From Peptococcaceae bacterium BICA1-8 (GTDB lineage Bacteria; Bacillota; Peptococcia; Peptococcales; BICA1-8): a DNA stretch of 61,574 nt. The stretch lies in the NCBI GenBank assembly GCA_000802045.1, contig JUEF01000152.1, positions 1 to 61,574 on the forward strand, read 5' to 3'. Below, piece by piece: positions 34,920 through 44,975 of this stretch; position 1 is the stretch's first letter; each line of letters opens with the position of its first letter. A program made the position numbers and the translations under genes. The notes under the pieces were generated by a model that saw nothing but the letters and a program-made list of their open reading frames with translations, had not been told where the DNA came from and searched no databases.

Positions 34920-35393
34920 CTACTCCCTAACAAGTCCTACTGCAGCAAGCAGTTCTTCCTCTCTGCGGCGCATAACCACCTGGTCTTCATCGGTCATGTG
35001 GTCATAGCCTAAAAGGTGTAATAAACCGTGCACCATTAAATAAGCAATTTCCCGTTCAAGAGAATGACCATACTCTTGAGCTTGCCTCCAAGCAGTTTCT
35101 AAGGAGATAATTATATCACCTAAAAGAAGTTCCTCTTCACCATCTATTATAGTTAACTCATCTTCGCCGGTCTCCAAAAGGGCAAAGGAGAGAACATCCG
35201 TAGACATATCTTTTCCTCGATACTCTTTGTTTAATTCCTGAATCCCATCGTCATCCCTAAAAACCAGGCTGATTTCCGCCCGCGGGTCAACATCCTCTAA
35301 AACCAGACATTTTTCAGCAATTTTTGAAAGGTCAGCCTCCCATTGGGGGCGTAGCGGGATTTTTTTCTGGTGGTTGGTTATTATTAGCGACAT
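34920..35393 (-). CDS. ybeY: Endoribonuclease YbeY (rRNA maturation factor)
   Basis: A single-strand RNase for 16S rRNA 3' processing and ribosome quality control. The 157-residue protein has the zinc motif [11 protein letters not shown] (H-x3-H-x5-H) and the substrate-side segment [20 protein letters not shown] is spaced for the ATG at 35393. The start lies inside the end of pgpH (62 bp overlap), so the two are translationally linked. Confidence 0.95.
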   Translation of the reverse strand: MSLIITNHQKKIPLRPQWEADLSKIAEKCLVLEDVDPRAEISLVFRDDDGIQELNKEYRGKDMSTDVLSFALLETGEDELTIIDGEEELLLGDIIISLETAWRQAQEYGHSLEREIAYLMVHGLLHLLGYDHMTDEDQVVMRRREEELLAAVGLVRE

Positions 35394-37518
35394 TTTTTTC
35401 ACCTTTCTTTTCCATTGCCTTTAGCATATTCTCAGGATACTCTATCCTATGGTGGAAAATACCGTTTAATACCCGTACAAAAGCATTAGCTATTTTATCT
35501 AAGTCTTTAAAGGTAAGGTCACACTCGTCTAGCTGACCATCATTTAACCTATCTTTAAGGATATTCCTGACTAGCCCTTCAATTTTACCGGGCGTAGATT
35601 GTTTCATCGATCTTACTGCTGCCTCCACATTGTCAGCAAGCATTATGATAGCAGCCTCTTTACTTTGTGGCTTAGGAGCATCATAACGATAATCTTCTTC
35701 ATTTACAGTATCTTCTTTTTCCGATTCAAGTGCTTTATGATAAAAGAATTTTACCATGCTGGTACCGTGATGCTGAGCTACCATATCAATAATTATTTGC
35801 GGCAAACCGTAGTTTTTACAAAGCTCCACACCATCTTTAACATGAGATGTAATAATCAAAGTACTTAAGGGAGCCGCAATTTTATCATGGGGGTTTTCTG
35901 TCATTTGGTTTTCCACAAAGAAATAAGGTCTTTTTATTTTTCCTGCATCATGATAATATGCCCCTACTCTAACCAGCAAGGAGTCAGCCCCTATGGAATC
36001 AGCGGCTGCTTCCCCTAAGTTACCAACTAAAATACTGTGATGGTATGTGCCAGGTGCCTCCATCAGCAGTTTTTTCAAAAGTGGATGATTAGGAGTTGAT
36101 AATTCTAGCAGCCGTACTGAAGTAGTGATACCAAAGCCGCTTTCTAAATAAGGCAATAAACCAATAGTTAATATCGAAGAAAGAAGACCATTGGCAATTC
36201 CAAACCCTGAACCAATAATTATTAACTGCCAGCTTAAGTTGTTTAATAACCCTAAAGAAAACACACTGGCAATATTAACAAGTGCTACCCAAAGACCTGC
36301 CTTAGCAAGATCAGAGCGCTGGCTTAGATGGGAAACACTATAAACACCCACTAAACCACCTGATAGCGCAGTCAAAACAAAAGCCATATTTCCTGTAAAT
36401 AAGCCAACAAACATCGTAAAAATTATAGTAGTAAAAATAGCCAGCTTAGTATCTAAAAGAATAGCAATTAGCATTGTTGCTGCCGCAATAGGAATCATAT
36501 GTCCGACTTGATCTGCTCGCTCAGGAACATTGCTCAGATTAATGGCTAAGATTAACTTACATAGAACTAAGGTCACAACAACTAAAAGCATCAGGAGAAC
36601 AAGATACTTCTCATTACGATATAGGGCCTTCTTATAATGCCTAAGAAACAAAGCTCCTAAGATCATAAGGAGTGCGGTAAAAAGGGCTAGTCCCAAAAGA
36701 ATATAAGTAGGTGAAGCATTATTCTTGAATCCTAACCAGGTCAAAATGTTAACCTGCCGTTCTGTCAAAACATCACCGGAACTTACTATTCGCTCATTTC
36801 TTTGAATTACCACATTAACAGGCTCTACTTCTTCCATAGCCTGCTTTCCTTTTTCCTCGGTAGCCTTCTCACTGAAGGCCAAATTAGGTCTAAATTCAAT
36901 TGAGCTTAAAGCACCTTTAATTAATCCCCGGTAGGAATTATTCACCTCCAAAAGCTCAACCTCAGATAAAATTTTATCTTCAACTATCTGCAAATTTTCA
37001 TTGCTAACTCCGGAGGCAAAAGTATTACTCACTATTCTTATTGTCTGGGCTTCTAGACTTTCAATTTGTTTAGGCTCTAAATTAAGAATTTCCTGCCATT
37101 GACTTTCTGTTACAGTCCACCTCAAGGACTGCAAAGCCAATATTTTTTCATCCTCATTCAATGAAGGGTTAATTATTACCCCTAAGACCCTTTTGAAGTT
37201 AGAGCTAATTTGATTTTTCATCCTCTCGCCAACTTCTGGGTTTAGCTCATAAACAGGCTTTACCTTTTGGTAAGCTTCCTGCCTCTTTTTTTCCGTTGCT
37301 TCTTCATCTTCAAAAGTAAGGTATCTATTGGCAGAGATATCAAGAGGACTGACTTGTCCAACCTCTAGAGGCATTTGTTCAGGTAAAAAATGCAGAGCAA
37401 AAATGCCCATTGTTATTGAGAAAAATAGGATACTCCAAAGAAACCTTCGTACTTTAGTATATCCCAACCAATGAGTTAAAAATTTAGGCGGTTTTATATC
37501 AAACCGATTAAAAGCCAT
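35332..37518 (-). CDS. pgpH: 7TM-HD cyclic-di-AMP phosphodiesterase (PgpH/YqfF)
   Basis: About 728 residues. A first transmembrane helix is followed by an extracellular 7TMR-HDED domain (about 60-270), seven membrane helices (about 275-465) and a cytosolic HD domain. HD residues are visible in [18 protein letters not shown], then [15 protein letters not shown], and [10 protein letters not shown]. The family degrades c-di-AMP. AGGAGG precedes the ATG at 37518, which overlaps the end of phoH. A low-complexity Pro/Asn C-terminal tail overlaps ybeY. Confidence 0.95.
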   Translation of the reverse strand: MAFNRFDIKPPKFLTHWLGYTKVRRFLWSILFFSITMGIFALHFLPEQMPLEVGQVSPLDISANRYLTFEDEEATEKKRQEAYQKVKPVYELNPEVGERMKNQISSNFKRVLGVIINPSLNEDEKILALQSLRWTVTESQWQEILNLEPKQIESLEAQTIRIVSNTFASGVSNENLQIVEDKILSEVELLEVNNSYRGLIKGALSSIEFRPNLAFSEKATEEKGKQAMEEVEPVNVVIQRNERIVSSGDVLTERQVNILTWLGFKNNASPTYILLGLALFTALLMILGALFLRHYKKALYRNEKYLVLLMLLVVVTLVLCKLILAINLSNVPERADQVGHMIPIAAATMLIAILLDTKLAIFTTIIFTMFVGLFTGNMAFVLTALSGGLVGVYSVSHLSQRSDLAKAGLWVALVNIASVFSLGLLNNLSWQLIIIGSGFGIANGLLSSILTIGLLPYLESGFGITTSVRLLELSTPNHPLLKKLLMEAPGTYHHSILVGNLGEAAADSIGADSLLVRVGAYYHDAGKIKRPYFFVENQMTENPHDKIAAPLSTLIITSHVKDGVELCKNYGLPQIIIDMVAQHHGTSMVKFFYHKALESEKEDTVNEEDYRYDAPKPQSKEAAIIMLADNVEAAVRSMKQSTPGKIEGLVRNILKDRLNDGQLDECDLTFKDLDKIANAFVRVLNGIFHHRIEYPENMLKAMEKKGEKNVANNNQPPEKNPATPPMGG

Positions 37519-37525
37519 AGGGAGT

Positions 37526-38500
37526 TTACCTCCTCTCATCCACCTCTTCATCGTACAATTCATAGGCAGCTATTATCCTAGAAACAACAGGATGCCTTAC
37601 TATATCAGCCCGGGTTAGATACTGAAAACTTATGTCAGAGATAGAATGTAGAATTTTTTGGATCAAAACCAGGCCTGACATATTATTTTTAGGCAGATCT
37701 ACCTGTGTAATATCACCAGTTACAACAGCCTTCGAACCAAAACCAATCCTGGTCAAAAACATTTTCATCTGTTCTGGGGTGGTATTTTGGGCTTCATCCA
37801 GAATAATAAAGGAATCATCAAGGGTCCTGCCCCTCATATAAGCTAACGGAGCAATTTCAATTATCCGCTTTTCCATATAGCGCTGAGCAGTCTCCATACC
37901 CAAGATATCATAGAGCCCATCGTATAAAGGCCTTAAATATGGGTCTACCTTGTCCTGCATATCACCAGGTAGAAAGCCCAGCTTCTCGCCAGCTTCAACA
38001 GCCGGTCTTGTCAAAATTATCCGTTGGACTTCTTTGTTTCTAAGGGCTTTGACAGCCATAACAACAGCCAAATAAGTTTTACCTGTACCAGCTGGGCCAA
38101 TACCAAAGACTATATCATTATCCTTAATAGCTTTGATATATTTATACTGCCCAAGTGTTTTAGAGCGAATCTGTTTACCGCGAGAAGTAATCTGAAGTAC
38201 TTCCGATAGATACTGGGAAATCTTTTCATCAGTTTCCTGCGAAATTAGAGTTAAAGCGTAATTTATATCAGTTAGATTAATTGCTTTGCTATCGATAAGT
38301 TCAATCAAATGGTCAAATAATTGTTTAGCCGCGAGGACCTCCTCCTGAGAGCCCGATAATACTATTTCATCACCCCGAGTAACAATTTTTGCCGAGAGAT
38401 TTTTCTCTATAAATTTAAGATTTATATCTTGCATACCAAAAAGCATTGCTGCTTGATTATTATCTTTTAACGATATTTTTACTTGATGGTTATTGGACAA
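37526..38500 (-). CDS. phoH: PhoH-like ATPase
   Basis: The 324-residue P-loop protein has an N-terminal KH-like extension (about 1-105), Walker A GPAGTGKT, and the helicase-like DEAQNTTPEQMKMFLTR (Walker B). The family is linked to RNA metabolism and pairs with YbeY. It is in the conserved yqfD-phoH-pgpH-ybeY order, and its end is 8 bp from the pgpH start. Confidence 0.95.
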   Translation of the reverse strand: MSNNHQVKISLKDNNQAAMLFGMQDINLKFIEKNLSAKIVTRGDEIVLSGSQEEVLAAKQLFDHLIELIDSKAINLTDINYALTLISQETDEKISQYLSEVLQITSRGKQIRSKTLGQYKYIKAIKDNDIVFGIGPAGTGKTYLAVVMAVKALRNKEVQRIILTRPAVEAGEKLGFLPGDMQDKVDPYLRPLYDGLYDILGMETAQRYMEKRIIEIAPLAYMRGRTLDDSFIILDEAQNTTPEQMKMFLTRIGFGSKAVVTGDITQVDLPKNNMSGLVLIQKILHSISDISFQYLTRADIVRHPVVSRIIAAYELYDEEVDERR

Positions 38501-38602
38501 AATTTACATGACCTCCTAAATAGTGACTAGTTGTTTCTTAACCTTTGTCTCAGCCTTAACCTGTCCCGAAGGGACATTATTATATAATTATACCCCATTA
38601 GA

Positions 38603-39829
38603 TCAACGGGCGCCAACATCTGTTATTAGTTGAGGTACTGCAACATTCTCTATACACTCCCAGATAACCTCTACTACGACAGAACTTTTTTCCTCACTAG
38701 GCAGAAGATTAACTGATTTTTGTATTACCTTAACATCCGCAGCTAAAATAGCCGATAAATCCTTCTCTGCCCTCTTAATAGCTTCCCGATAGGCACCTTC
38801 AAGGCCATAAGTATTTACCATATGTTTTTCTTCCCAATACCTATTTATAATTAATTCGACAGGCACATTGATATTCCTCCAAGCAAGAATATGTTTGGAA
38901 TTTGTTTCCAGCATATAATTCTCATACGGAGGGGTCTCTTCTCCTTGTAATATTATCTGTTTTTTTCCGATTTTTAGTAGCACTTGTTCACTCTTAGCGC
39001 CTGTTCTGATAACTTCTGTTTCCACAAGGGAGCAAGAATTTTTTCTGACATGCATTACCTTAGCTCTCACTATTCCCTTAGATCTTACTAACTGGGGTTG
39101 CCCTCCAGGTGTATATGTGCCATCATCATTCAACTGTATTTCGGGATAGACATAACCTGAAATAAGAATTTGATCTCTCTCGATCCGATCCCCCTCCTTG
39201 ACTTGAGGGGTGCCCAAAAGTACCAGCATTTCAGCAATCGTTCCCGCTTCCTTAGCTACTAAATGAGCAAATTTATGTTCATTAGTTTTAGGAATTAAGA
39301 CCTTCTCAGATATTTCTATAGTAGCCTTTGTACCCTGAATACTGATCCCTACCCAAGCCAGCTTAGGATGAGAATCCTGCATGCCAGTTTCGATTTTATC
39401 CAAATCAATCCTTTTTATTACTGTGCCTGATTTCAAACCCCATTGTGCTGCTAAACTTTTTATTTCATTAACTGTTAGATCTTCTGCACCCTTAACTTCA
39501 ATAACCCAAATAAATGAAGTTAAAATATATAGACTTAGTAAAAACATAATGCTTCCTATAGCTAGGGTTTTCCTGGCCTTTACCCTTTTTATATGAAAAG
39601 GTAGGCCGCAGCGATCATAAATACTAACTCTACATCTGCACATTCGCGCTATCCGAGCCAGTGGTTTAAATGCATAAAGCCTAATTTTTAGGCTTATTTT
39701 CCTTTCTCCTATTTGTACTATATCCCATAAAAAAATTCCCCGTGTTAAAGCCATGTTAATTACTTTCTCGGGAAATTGACCTTCAATTATTATTATCAAA
39801 TAACCTACCAAATAAGAATACCATCTCAA
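38603..39829 (-). CDS. yqfD: Sporulation protein YqfD
   Basis: About 408 residues, membrane-anchored by a helix near residue 90 (AIGSIMFLLSLYILTSFIWVI). Features typical of YqfD are ARMCRCRVSIYDRCGLPF near the N terminus and the extracytoplasmic part with KAGTIAEMLVLLGTPQVKEGD-like sequence (here KEAGTIAEMLVLL). It is required in sporulation in Bacillus; mechanism unknown. Three TTG codons compete (39847, 39838, 39829); GAGGGGG is best spaced for 39829. Confidence 0.88.
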   Translation of the reverse strand: MRWYSYLVGYLIIIIEGQFPEKVINMALTRGIFLWDIVQIGERKISLKIRLYAFKPLARIARMCRCRVSIYDRCGLPFHIKRVKARKTLAIGSIMFLLSLYILTSFIWVIEVKGAEDLTVNEIKSLAAQWGLKSGTVIKRIDLDKIETGMQDSHPKLAWVGISIQGTKATIEISEKVLIPKTNEHKFAHLVAKEAGTIAEMLVLLGTPQVKEGDRIERDQILISGYVYPEIQLNDDGTYTPGGQPQLVRSKGIVRAKVMHVRKNSCSLVETEVIRTGAKSEQVLLKIGKKQIILQGEETPPYENYMLETNSKHILAWRNINVPVELIINRYWEEKHMVNTYGLEGAYREAIKRAEKDLSAILAADVKVIQKSVNLLPSEEKSSVVVEVIWECIENVAVPQLITDVGAR

Positions 39830-39845
39830 TCGTATCAACCCCCTC

Positions 39846-40099
39846 AATAGTGACTAGTAACTAGTGACTGGTGACTAGTTATTAAAACTTAAGTGAAAAG
39901 TCAATTATTAACACGGATAAAACGGATAAATTTGTGAAATAGTGTAAAAGCAAATCTATTAATAAATAATAGTCAATGGACAATATTGAATGTAATGTGT
40001 GTCATATTTTGCATTTTGCCTCTTGATTATTAGACACAATATCTAACCCAAAAGCATTTCTGATCACTAGTCACTAGTCACCAGTCACCAGTCACTTTC
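39846..40099. repeat. yqfC-yqfD spacer with two opposed heptad tracts
   Basis: No gene is seen. 39846-39882 reads AGTGACTAGTAACTAGTGACTGG, and 40063-40097 carries the inverse (CACTAGTCACTAGTCACCAG). The two could pair as a hairpin that encloses about 180 bp of AT-rich DNA. This separates two genes that are usually adjacent. Confidence 0.6.
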
Positions 40100-40381
40100 T
40101 TACCTTCCAAAGCCTATTTCCTGGATTCTACCTTCGATATATATTTCCTCAACACTTATATTTCGCAAAATCAAATTTTCCCCCTTAATAATTAACTGCC
40201 CCAATGAGGTACTCAGCCTTACCAATGCACTTGTATATTCAATAATCCCCCGGTGATTCTCAATATAAATTTGAATATCCCCGATTACAGTAAGTTTAGG
40301 TAAATCTAACATTACATCCCTAGGAATATCTAAAACACTAGAAAATCTATTTTTCAGCTTATTTTTGTTCATAAAAGGCAT
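40100..40381 (-). CDS. yqfC: Sporulation protein YqfC
   Basis: A 93-residue YabP/YqfC family protein (RFSSVLDIPRDVMLDLPKLT start, IENHRGIIEYTSALVRL in the middle). In Bacillus yqfC is expressed in the mother cell under SigE and neighbours yqfD. GGGGGG is 6 bases before the ATG at 40381 (MPFMNKNK); the upstream ORF extension consists of repeat DNA. Confidence 0.9.
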   Translation of the reverse strand: MPFMNKNKLKNRFSSVLDIPRDVMLDLPKLTVIGDIQIYIENHRGIIEYTSALVRLSTSLGQLIIKGENLILRNISVEEIYIEGRIQEIGFGR

Positions 40382-40438
40382 AAGAAACCCCCCTTTTCCT
40401 AATAAATTTATGCAGGAAAAAGAGGGATATGCTAAGTA

Positions 40439-40608
40439 AGTTACTAGTGAGTTGTGACTAGTGACTGGTAAAGGCATGTGACTATGAATGTCTAGCTTTC
40501 TTGAAGTGCGATCGTGCTACCGTGCCACCGATTAAGGGAATGCAATTAACCTAGTGAGCCTAAGCGAACGAAACCTTAACCTAGCGAAGCGAAACCTAAA
40601 CCTGGTAT
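40439..40608. repeat. Heptad, GTGCTACCGTGCCACC and TTAACCTAGCGAAGCGAAAC words
   Basis: No gene is seen. The heptad tract (40439-40470), a short version of the 31050 block (40480-40535) and a GAACGAAACCTTAACCTAGCG word run up to the stop of the DUF421 gene. Confidence 0.55.
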
Positions 40609-41382
40609 TCAGGTTTTCTTATCTTTCTCACCAAGATCTATAGTATCCATAGTAAACGGCAGACTGGCATCATCAGAAATATCAACCATTCCTTGGAGAT
40701 TATCTTCATATAAATCCAGATATAACATGTGGTTTTTATCAACGCTGGCAAAGTTAACTTGGTTTAGAGATTTGACACCTTTAATGTTTAGCTGGTTCAT
40801 CAACCATTTACCATCTAAGCCCATTTTTTCTAAATTGGTATAAACCAGTTGCCCGTCTATGATAACTTCAATAGCTAAACCTTTAGAAACACCAGGTACA
40901 CCTACGTCTTCTCTCGAAGGAGCTTCCTTATCTGCTTTTTTTAAGGTACTGATTTTGCCACTAGTCTCAATAATAGCAAATTCTAGATCATTAATGTCAA
41001 ATATGTCTTTAGAACGCAATTCCGATGTTAGTTCATCAAGATTATAACGCATCTTTTTTAAGTTATTCTCTAAAATTACCCCATCTTGGATAATAACTAC
41101 AGGCTCACCACTTATTATTTTCCTTAAAGGTCTGTTTTTCAAAGATATATAAGACATGGAAAAGGTTAAGAAACCGAAAAAAACCAATCCAATGAAATGC
41201 TGCCACACTACCTGATTTGTATCTGTAGCCATAGTTGCAGCAATAGAGCCAAATGTAATACCATTTATGTATTCGTAGTAAGTAAGCTGGGAGATCTGTT
41301 GTTTCCCTAGTATTCTTGTCAAAAGTAAAATCACAAAAAAAGCAAAACTGGTCTGCATCATAATTTTTAAAACTACATCCAT
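40609..41382 (-). CDS. DUF421 (YetF-like) membrane protein
   Basis: About 257 residues with three N-terminal transmembrane helices followed by a soluble DUF421 domain. Family signatures are RILGKQQISQLTYYEYINGITFGSIAA (in parts: RILGKQQISQL, then TFGSIAA), GEPVVIIQDGVI and RSKDIFDINDLEFAI. YetF/YrbG/YkjA-type proteins are sporulation-associated or of unknown function. The start at 41382 (MDVVLKIMMQ) follows GGAG. Confidence 0.85.
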   Translation of the reverse strand: MDVVLKIMMQTSFAFFVILLLTRILGKQQISQLTYYEYINGITFGSIAATMATDTNQVVWQHFIGLVFFGFLTFSMSYISLKNRPLRKIISGEPVVIIQDGVILENNLKKMRYNLDELTSELRSKDIFDINDLEFAIIETSGKISTLKKADKEAPSREDVGVPGVSKGLAIEVIIDGQLVYTNLEKMGLDGKWLMNQLNIKGVKSLNQVNFASVDKNHMLYLDLYEDNLQGMVDISDDASLPFTMDTIDLGEKDKKT

Positions 41383-41479
41383 TAATCTCATCACTCCAAA
41401 AATTATTTCAATATACATAAAATATCTAGAAAATCCAATACAATTTCCCTAGGTATAAGATATCTTTCCCCTAGATATA

Positions 41480-41517
41480 AAAAATAATTAAGCCTGCATG
41501 CAGGCTTAATTATTTTT
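41480..41517 (-). terminator. Perfect 19 bp palindromic terminator
   Basis: The sequence is symmetric around GCCTGCATGCAGGC with AAAAATAATTAA arms. On the minus strand the stem runs into a U tract. It ends the transcript of the hypothetical gene at 41551-42069 and is only 34 bp beyond its stop. Confidence 0.8.
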
Positions 41518-41550
41518 TATAAAATATTCCACAACTAACCTAATCAATTT

Positions 41551-42069
41551 TTATCTAGATATTATCTTCTTTTTCGCCCTAGGTGGTCCTAATATCTCTG
41601 ACCAAATCATTCCATTAACTACTGATTTTTTATCTAAAGTAACACCCTGACCCCCAGAGCGCCATCCCTCTTCTTGAATTTCTATTACCGAAGAAGCTAC
41701 TTTTCCCTTGAGTTCTGGTTTTGTTTTTTCTACTAGTTCAATTTTTTTATCTTTATTTATAGACTTAACTTTCGGAGATGGTTCCTTTTTTTCCTTTTGT
41801 GGAACCTCTCTACCTTGCATTTCCATGGGGAAAGGAAACCAGCTCGGCATTGACATTGGCTCTGCTTTAGGCTCAGGTCTTGGCTCCTGTCTCACTTCTC
41901 GGCTTTCTTGTTCTTTAACTAGAGGCCTGACAGTATTTATTGACCTTGGTTCATTTCTGCGACGATCTTCAGATTTTCTTTTTGCAACTTTACTATTCTG
42001 AATGCCTCTGAATATAAACCACAGAAAAATAATTATTCCTAATGCATCAAACTTCAGGTCTACCACCAC
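41551..42069 (-). CDS. Hypothetical membrane-anchored protein with conserved C-terminal motif
   Basis: Not assigned to a family. The 172 residues start with a membrane helix (FDALGIIIFLWFIFRGIQ), followed by a long charged, Pro-rich and probably disordered stretch (about 30-140) and a compact end, VNGMIWSEILGPPRAKK. That terminal motif looks constrained and reminds me of other Clostridial hypothetical proteins. Start is uncertain (GTG 42069 or 42066 behind GGAAGG). It sits between floA and the DUF421 gene and has its own terminator. Confidence 0.6.
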   Translation of the reverse strand: MVVDLKFDALGIIIFLWFIFRGIQNSKVAKRKSEDRRRNEPRSINTVRPLVKEQESREVRQEPRPEPKAEPMSMPSWFPFPMEMQGREVPQKEKKEPSPKVKSINKDKKIELVEKTKPELKGKVASSVIEIQEEGWRSGGQGVTLDKKSVVNGMIWSEILGPPRAKKKIISR

Positions 42070-42192
42070 CTTCCACTATATCGACTATCCGTTATTTCGT
42101 GGGCGCGTGAGCGCGTTAAATACATAGGTTAAGGCTAAAGCTGTGGTTAAGGTTGAGAAAAAACTTAACCTTAACCTACAGGAATAGATCCT

Positions 42193-43176
42193 CTATTCCT
42201 TCCCAGGGTTATCCGAGTTTGAAGTTTTAGCTATATTTTCCCGCATTGATGTATCAGCTAAGATATTCTGCATATTAAAATAATCCATAACTCCTATTTT
42301 GCCTTCCCGTAAAGCTTGAGCCATTGCTCTAGGCACTTCTGCTTCTGCTTCCACAACCTTAGCTCTCATTTCCTGAACTCTTGCTCTCATCTCCTGTTCA
42401 CTGGCCACAGCCATAGCCCGACGTTCCTCAGCTTTAGCCTGGGCAATTTTTTTATCGGCTTCTGCTTGGTCAGTCTGCAACTCGGCTCCAATGTTTTTAC
42501 CAACATCCACATCAGCAATATCAATAGATAGTATCTCAAAGGCAGTTCCTGCATCCAATCCTTTAGCTAATACCGTTTTAGAAATGCTATCTGGATTTTC
42601 TAAAACATTCTTATGGGAATCTGCACTACCAATAGTTGAGACAATACCTTCTCCAACTCGGGCGATGATGGTTTCCTCTCCAGCTCCCCCTACTAAACGT
42701 TCAATATTTGCTCTTACCGTAACCCTAGCAGTAGCTTTAACTTGAATGCCGTTTTTAGCCATTGCGGCTACTATGGGAGTCACAATTACCTTTGGAGTAA
42801 CTGATACCATAACAGCTTCTTTAACATTTCTACCAGCTAAATCAATAGCGGCTGCTCGGGCGAAGATAAGGTCAATCCCAGCTCTTTGCGCCATAATTAA
42901 TGCATCTACAACCCTGTCAACATTACCACCAGCTAGGTAGTGGGCTTCTAATTTGGAAATATCTACATCAAGACCCGCTTTCACAGCTTTTATAAGCGGC
43001 ATTACTATTTTCACAGGAGTAACCCTTCTCAATCGCATCCCAATTAAAGTAAATAAACCTACCTTAACACCGGCCGCCAAAGCTGAAATCCATAGCCCTA
43101 CCGGAATAAAGGTAAACAAAATTACAACTGCCAATATTATAAAAACAAGCATAACTAAAAATGATAATTCAAACAT
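42193..43176 (-). CDS. floA: Flotillin-like protein FloA
   Basis: A membrane scaffold protein of bacterial functional microdomains. The 327-residue protein has an N-terminal membrane hairpin (about 5-50), then an SPFH-like region ([27 protein letters not shown]) and a coiled-coil rich in EA ([24 protein letters not shown]). Length matches YqfA. It follows nfeD by 12 bp; this pair is conserved and SigW-controlled in Bacillus. Confidence 0.95.
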   Translation of the reverse strand: MFELSFLVMLVFIILAVVILFTFIPVGLWISALAAGVKVGLFTLIGMRLRRVTPVKIVMPLIKAVKAGLDVDISKLEAHYLAGGNVDRVVDALIMAQRAGIDLIFARAAAIDLAGRNVKEAVMVSVTPKVIVTPIVAAMAKNGIQVKATARVTVRANIERLVGGAGEETIIARVGEGIVSTIGSADSHKNVLENPDSISKTVLAKGLDAGTAFEILSIDIADVDVGKNIGAELQTDQAEADKKIAQAKAEERRAMAVASEQEMRARVQEMRAKVVEAEAEVPRAMAQALREGKIGVMDYFNMQNILADTSMRENIAKTSNSDNPGKE

Positions 43177-43188
43177 ATAATTCCTCCT

Positions 43189-44496
43189 CTAATCAATTTT
43201 TTTTACTATTATCCTACTACCTTCTACTTTAATAATTTTTATCCTGCTTTCCCTGTCAATATATTCCCCTGAAGAAACAACGTCTATTCGCGTACCATCC
43301 GCTAGTTCCCCGGTTCCCGCTGGCCTTAAATTAGTTAACGCCTTGCCTTCTAGATTAATATATTCTAATAACTCCTGACTGCTAGATATATATCCTTCCT
43401 CAGTGACTAACCTACTACCTAAAGTAAGTTTTTTCCAAAAGTTTCTGGCCGTTAAAAACTTCAGGCTGATCAAGACTAAAACAGCTGCTCCGATTATAGC
43501 TATTGTTAAGGAAACTAATGCCGCCTCCAAGCTAGAGGAAACTAGAACTATACTTGTAATAAAAGCTAATAATCCTCCTATCCCGAAAATTCCAAAGCCA
43601 GGAACAAAAGCTTCTACTACCATGAGGATTAATCCTAATACAAAAAGTAGAATAGATTCCCACCCGGAAAAACCGGCAATAAGATGACCACCAAAAAATA
43701 AAACTAGCGATGCAAGTCCCATGATACCAAATAAACCAAAACCAACAGTAATTATTTCAATAATCAACCCAGCGATACCAATAGTTAAAAGAACAGGTGC
43801 AACAAATGGGTTTGTTACCAAACGAGATATTCTTTCAGCAATGGTAGGATCTGCAGAAATTATTTGGGCATCTTCAAGACCAAGGATTTCTAAAAGTTCT
43901 GCTCGATTAGCAACCTGATAATCAGCCATACCTAATCTGACAGCATCTTTAGGAGTAAGGGTTAATAATTTATCCTTGGCAATAACACCTTCAATCTCCA
44001 TATCACGGTCAGCAAAAGCCTTGGCTATCTCCGGATCGCGGCCATGGGCTTCAGCGACCGATGCCAGTTCTTCTTTCCAAGCAGAGAGTATTTTTTCATC
44101 GGCCCGCTCCGTGCCAACCCTTGGTTCTGCATCGCCTAAGGTCGACCCCGGCTGCATAGCAATATGGTCACAAGTTAGGGCTATATATGACCCAGCAGAA
44201 AGAGCCTGACTTTTCACAAGCGCCGCAGTAGGAATATCTGATCCCATAATGATATCCTTAATGTCTTTGGCAGCATCAATTCTCCCTCCGGGAGTATCAA
44301 TTTCTAAAATAATGAAATCCACATTTTCTTCCTTTGCATCTACAAATGCCCTTTGCACAAAAGATGATAATCCCTTTTCTACTGTTTTTTCTATAGGAAC
44401 AACCATAACTTTCTTAGGTGCAGCCAGAGCTATTGGAGATACTAAAACAAGCAATACCATTACAGCTAAGGTTAACGCAATAATTCTTTTGAACAA
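43189..44496 (-). CDS. nfeD: NfeD-like membrane serine protease
   Basis: The 435-residue protein has a signal peptide, a ClpP-class serine protease domain with the nucleophile in VKSQALSAGSYIALTCD and DTPGGRIDAAKDI, several transmembrane helices (about 235-345), and a C-terminal NfeD OB fold (about 370-435). It is the long form (YqeZ type) that partners flotillins. The start is TTG, 7 bases after AAAGGGGTGA. Confidence 0.93.
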   Translation of the reverse strand: MFKRIIALTLAVMVLLVLVSPIALAAPKKVMVVPIEKTVEKGLSSFVQRAFVDAKEENVDFIILEIDTPGGRIDAAKDIKDIIMGSDIPTAALVKSQALSAGSYIALTCDHIAMQPGSTLGDAEPRVGTERADEKILSAWKEELASVAEAHGRDPEIAKAFADRDMEIEGVIAKDKLLTLTPKDAVRLGMADYQVANRAELLEILGLEDAQIISADPTIAERISRLVTNPFVAPVLLTIGIAGLIIEIITVGFGLFGIMGLASLVLFFGGHLIAGFSGWESILLFVLGLILMVVEAFVPGFGIFGIGGLLAFITSIVLVSSSLEAALVSLTIAIIGAAVLVLISLKFLTARNFWKKLTLGSRLVTEEGYISSSQELLEYINLEGKALTNLRPAGTGELADGTRIDVVSSGEYIDRESRIKIIKVEGSRIIVKKID

Positions 44497-44613
44497 ATAT
44501 ATTCACCCCTTTCCGTCAATTATTTTATTTCTTTTATTAATTATACCCTAAAATAGCAACCAGCTACCAACAATCTAAGGTAAAGATGAAAAAATTAGAA
44601 TTAAATGCAAAAC

Positions 44614-44642
44614 AAAAAAGGCAGTCTAAATAGACTGCCTTA
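44614..44642 (-). terminator. Rho-independent terminator after rpsU
   Basis: AAGGCAGTC and GACTGCCTT form a perfect 9 bp stem around a 6-base loop, followed by six U on the minus strand. It lies 29 bp beyond the rpsU stop. Confidence 0.92.
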
Positions 44643-44670
44643 GTTTAATAAGCCACTATTAATCTAATTC

Positions 44671-44853
44671 TTAAGCAAATTTCTTTTTATTTTTTCTTGC
44701 TGCTTCTGATTTTTTCTTACGCTTAACACTAGGCTTCTCATAGTGTTCACGTTTACGGCACTCAGATAATACTCCGGATTTTTGGCATGACCTTTTAAAT
44801 CTACGAAGTGCACTATCTAAAGTTTCATTTTTACCTACAAATACCTCACTCAC
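44671..44853 (-). CDS. rpsU: 30S ribosomal protein S21
   Basis: A 60-residue basic ribosomal protein. The signature [20 protein letters not shown] and [14 protein letters not shown] are intact. The GTG at 44853 (giving MSEVFVG) follows GGAGGGAGGG and matches the family N terminus; the ATG six codons earlier overlaps that site. It is transcribed alone, between its own promoter and terminator. The yqeY gene that often follows is absent. Confidence 0.97.
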   Translation of the reverse strand: MSEVFVGKNETLDSALRRFKRSCQKSGVLSECRKREHYEKPSVKRKKKSEAARKNKKKFA

Positions 44854-44943
44854 TAATATCCCTCCCTCCACTACTAACCCTTAAGTAAAATCGAATTAAA
44901 TGGATTAGCCAACTAGGGGATTTTTAAAAATTACACATTGCTA

Positions 44944-44972
44944 ATTATACTAAAATTTGCAAATATAATCAA
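44944..44972 (-). promoter_or_regulatory. SigA-type promoter of rpsU
   Basis: TTGATT (44967-44972) and TATAAT (44944-44949) are 17 bases apart on the minus strand, about 90 bp upstream of rpsU. The -35 lies just after the stop of the HIT gene. Confidence 0.8.
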
Positions 44973-44975
44973 GCA

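Noticed and set aside
42953-43180. Hydrophobic plus-strand ORFs opposite floA and nfeD
   Set aside because: These are antisense shadows of strong minus-strand genes, without ribosome binding sites or family features.
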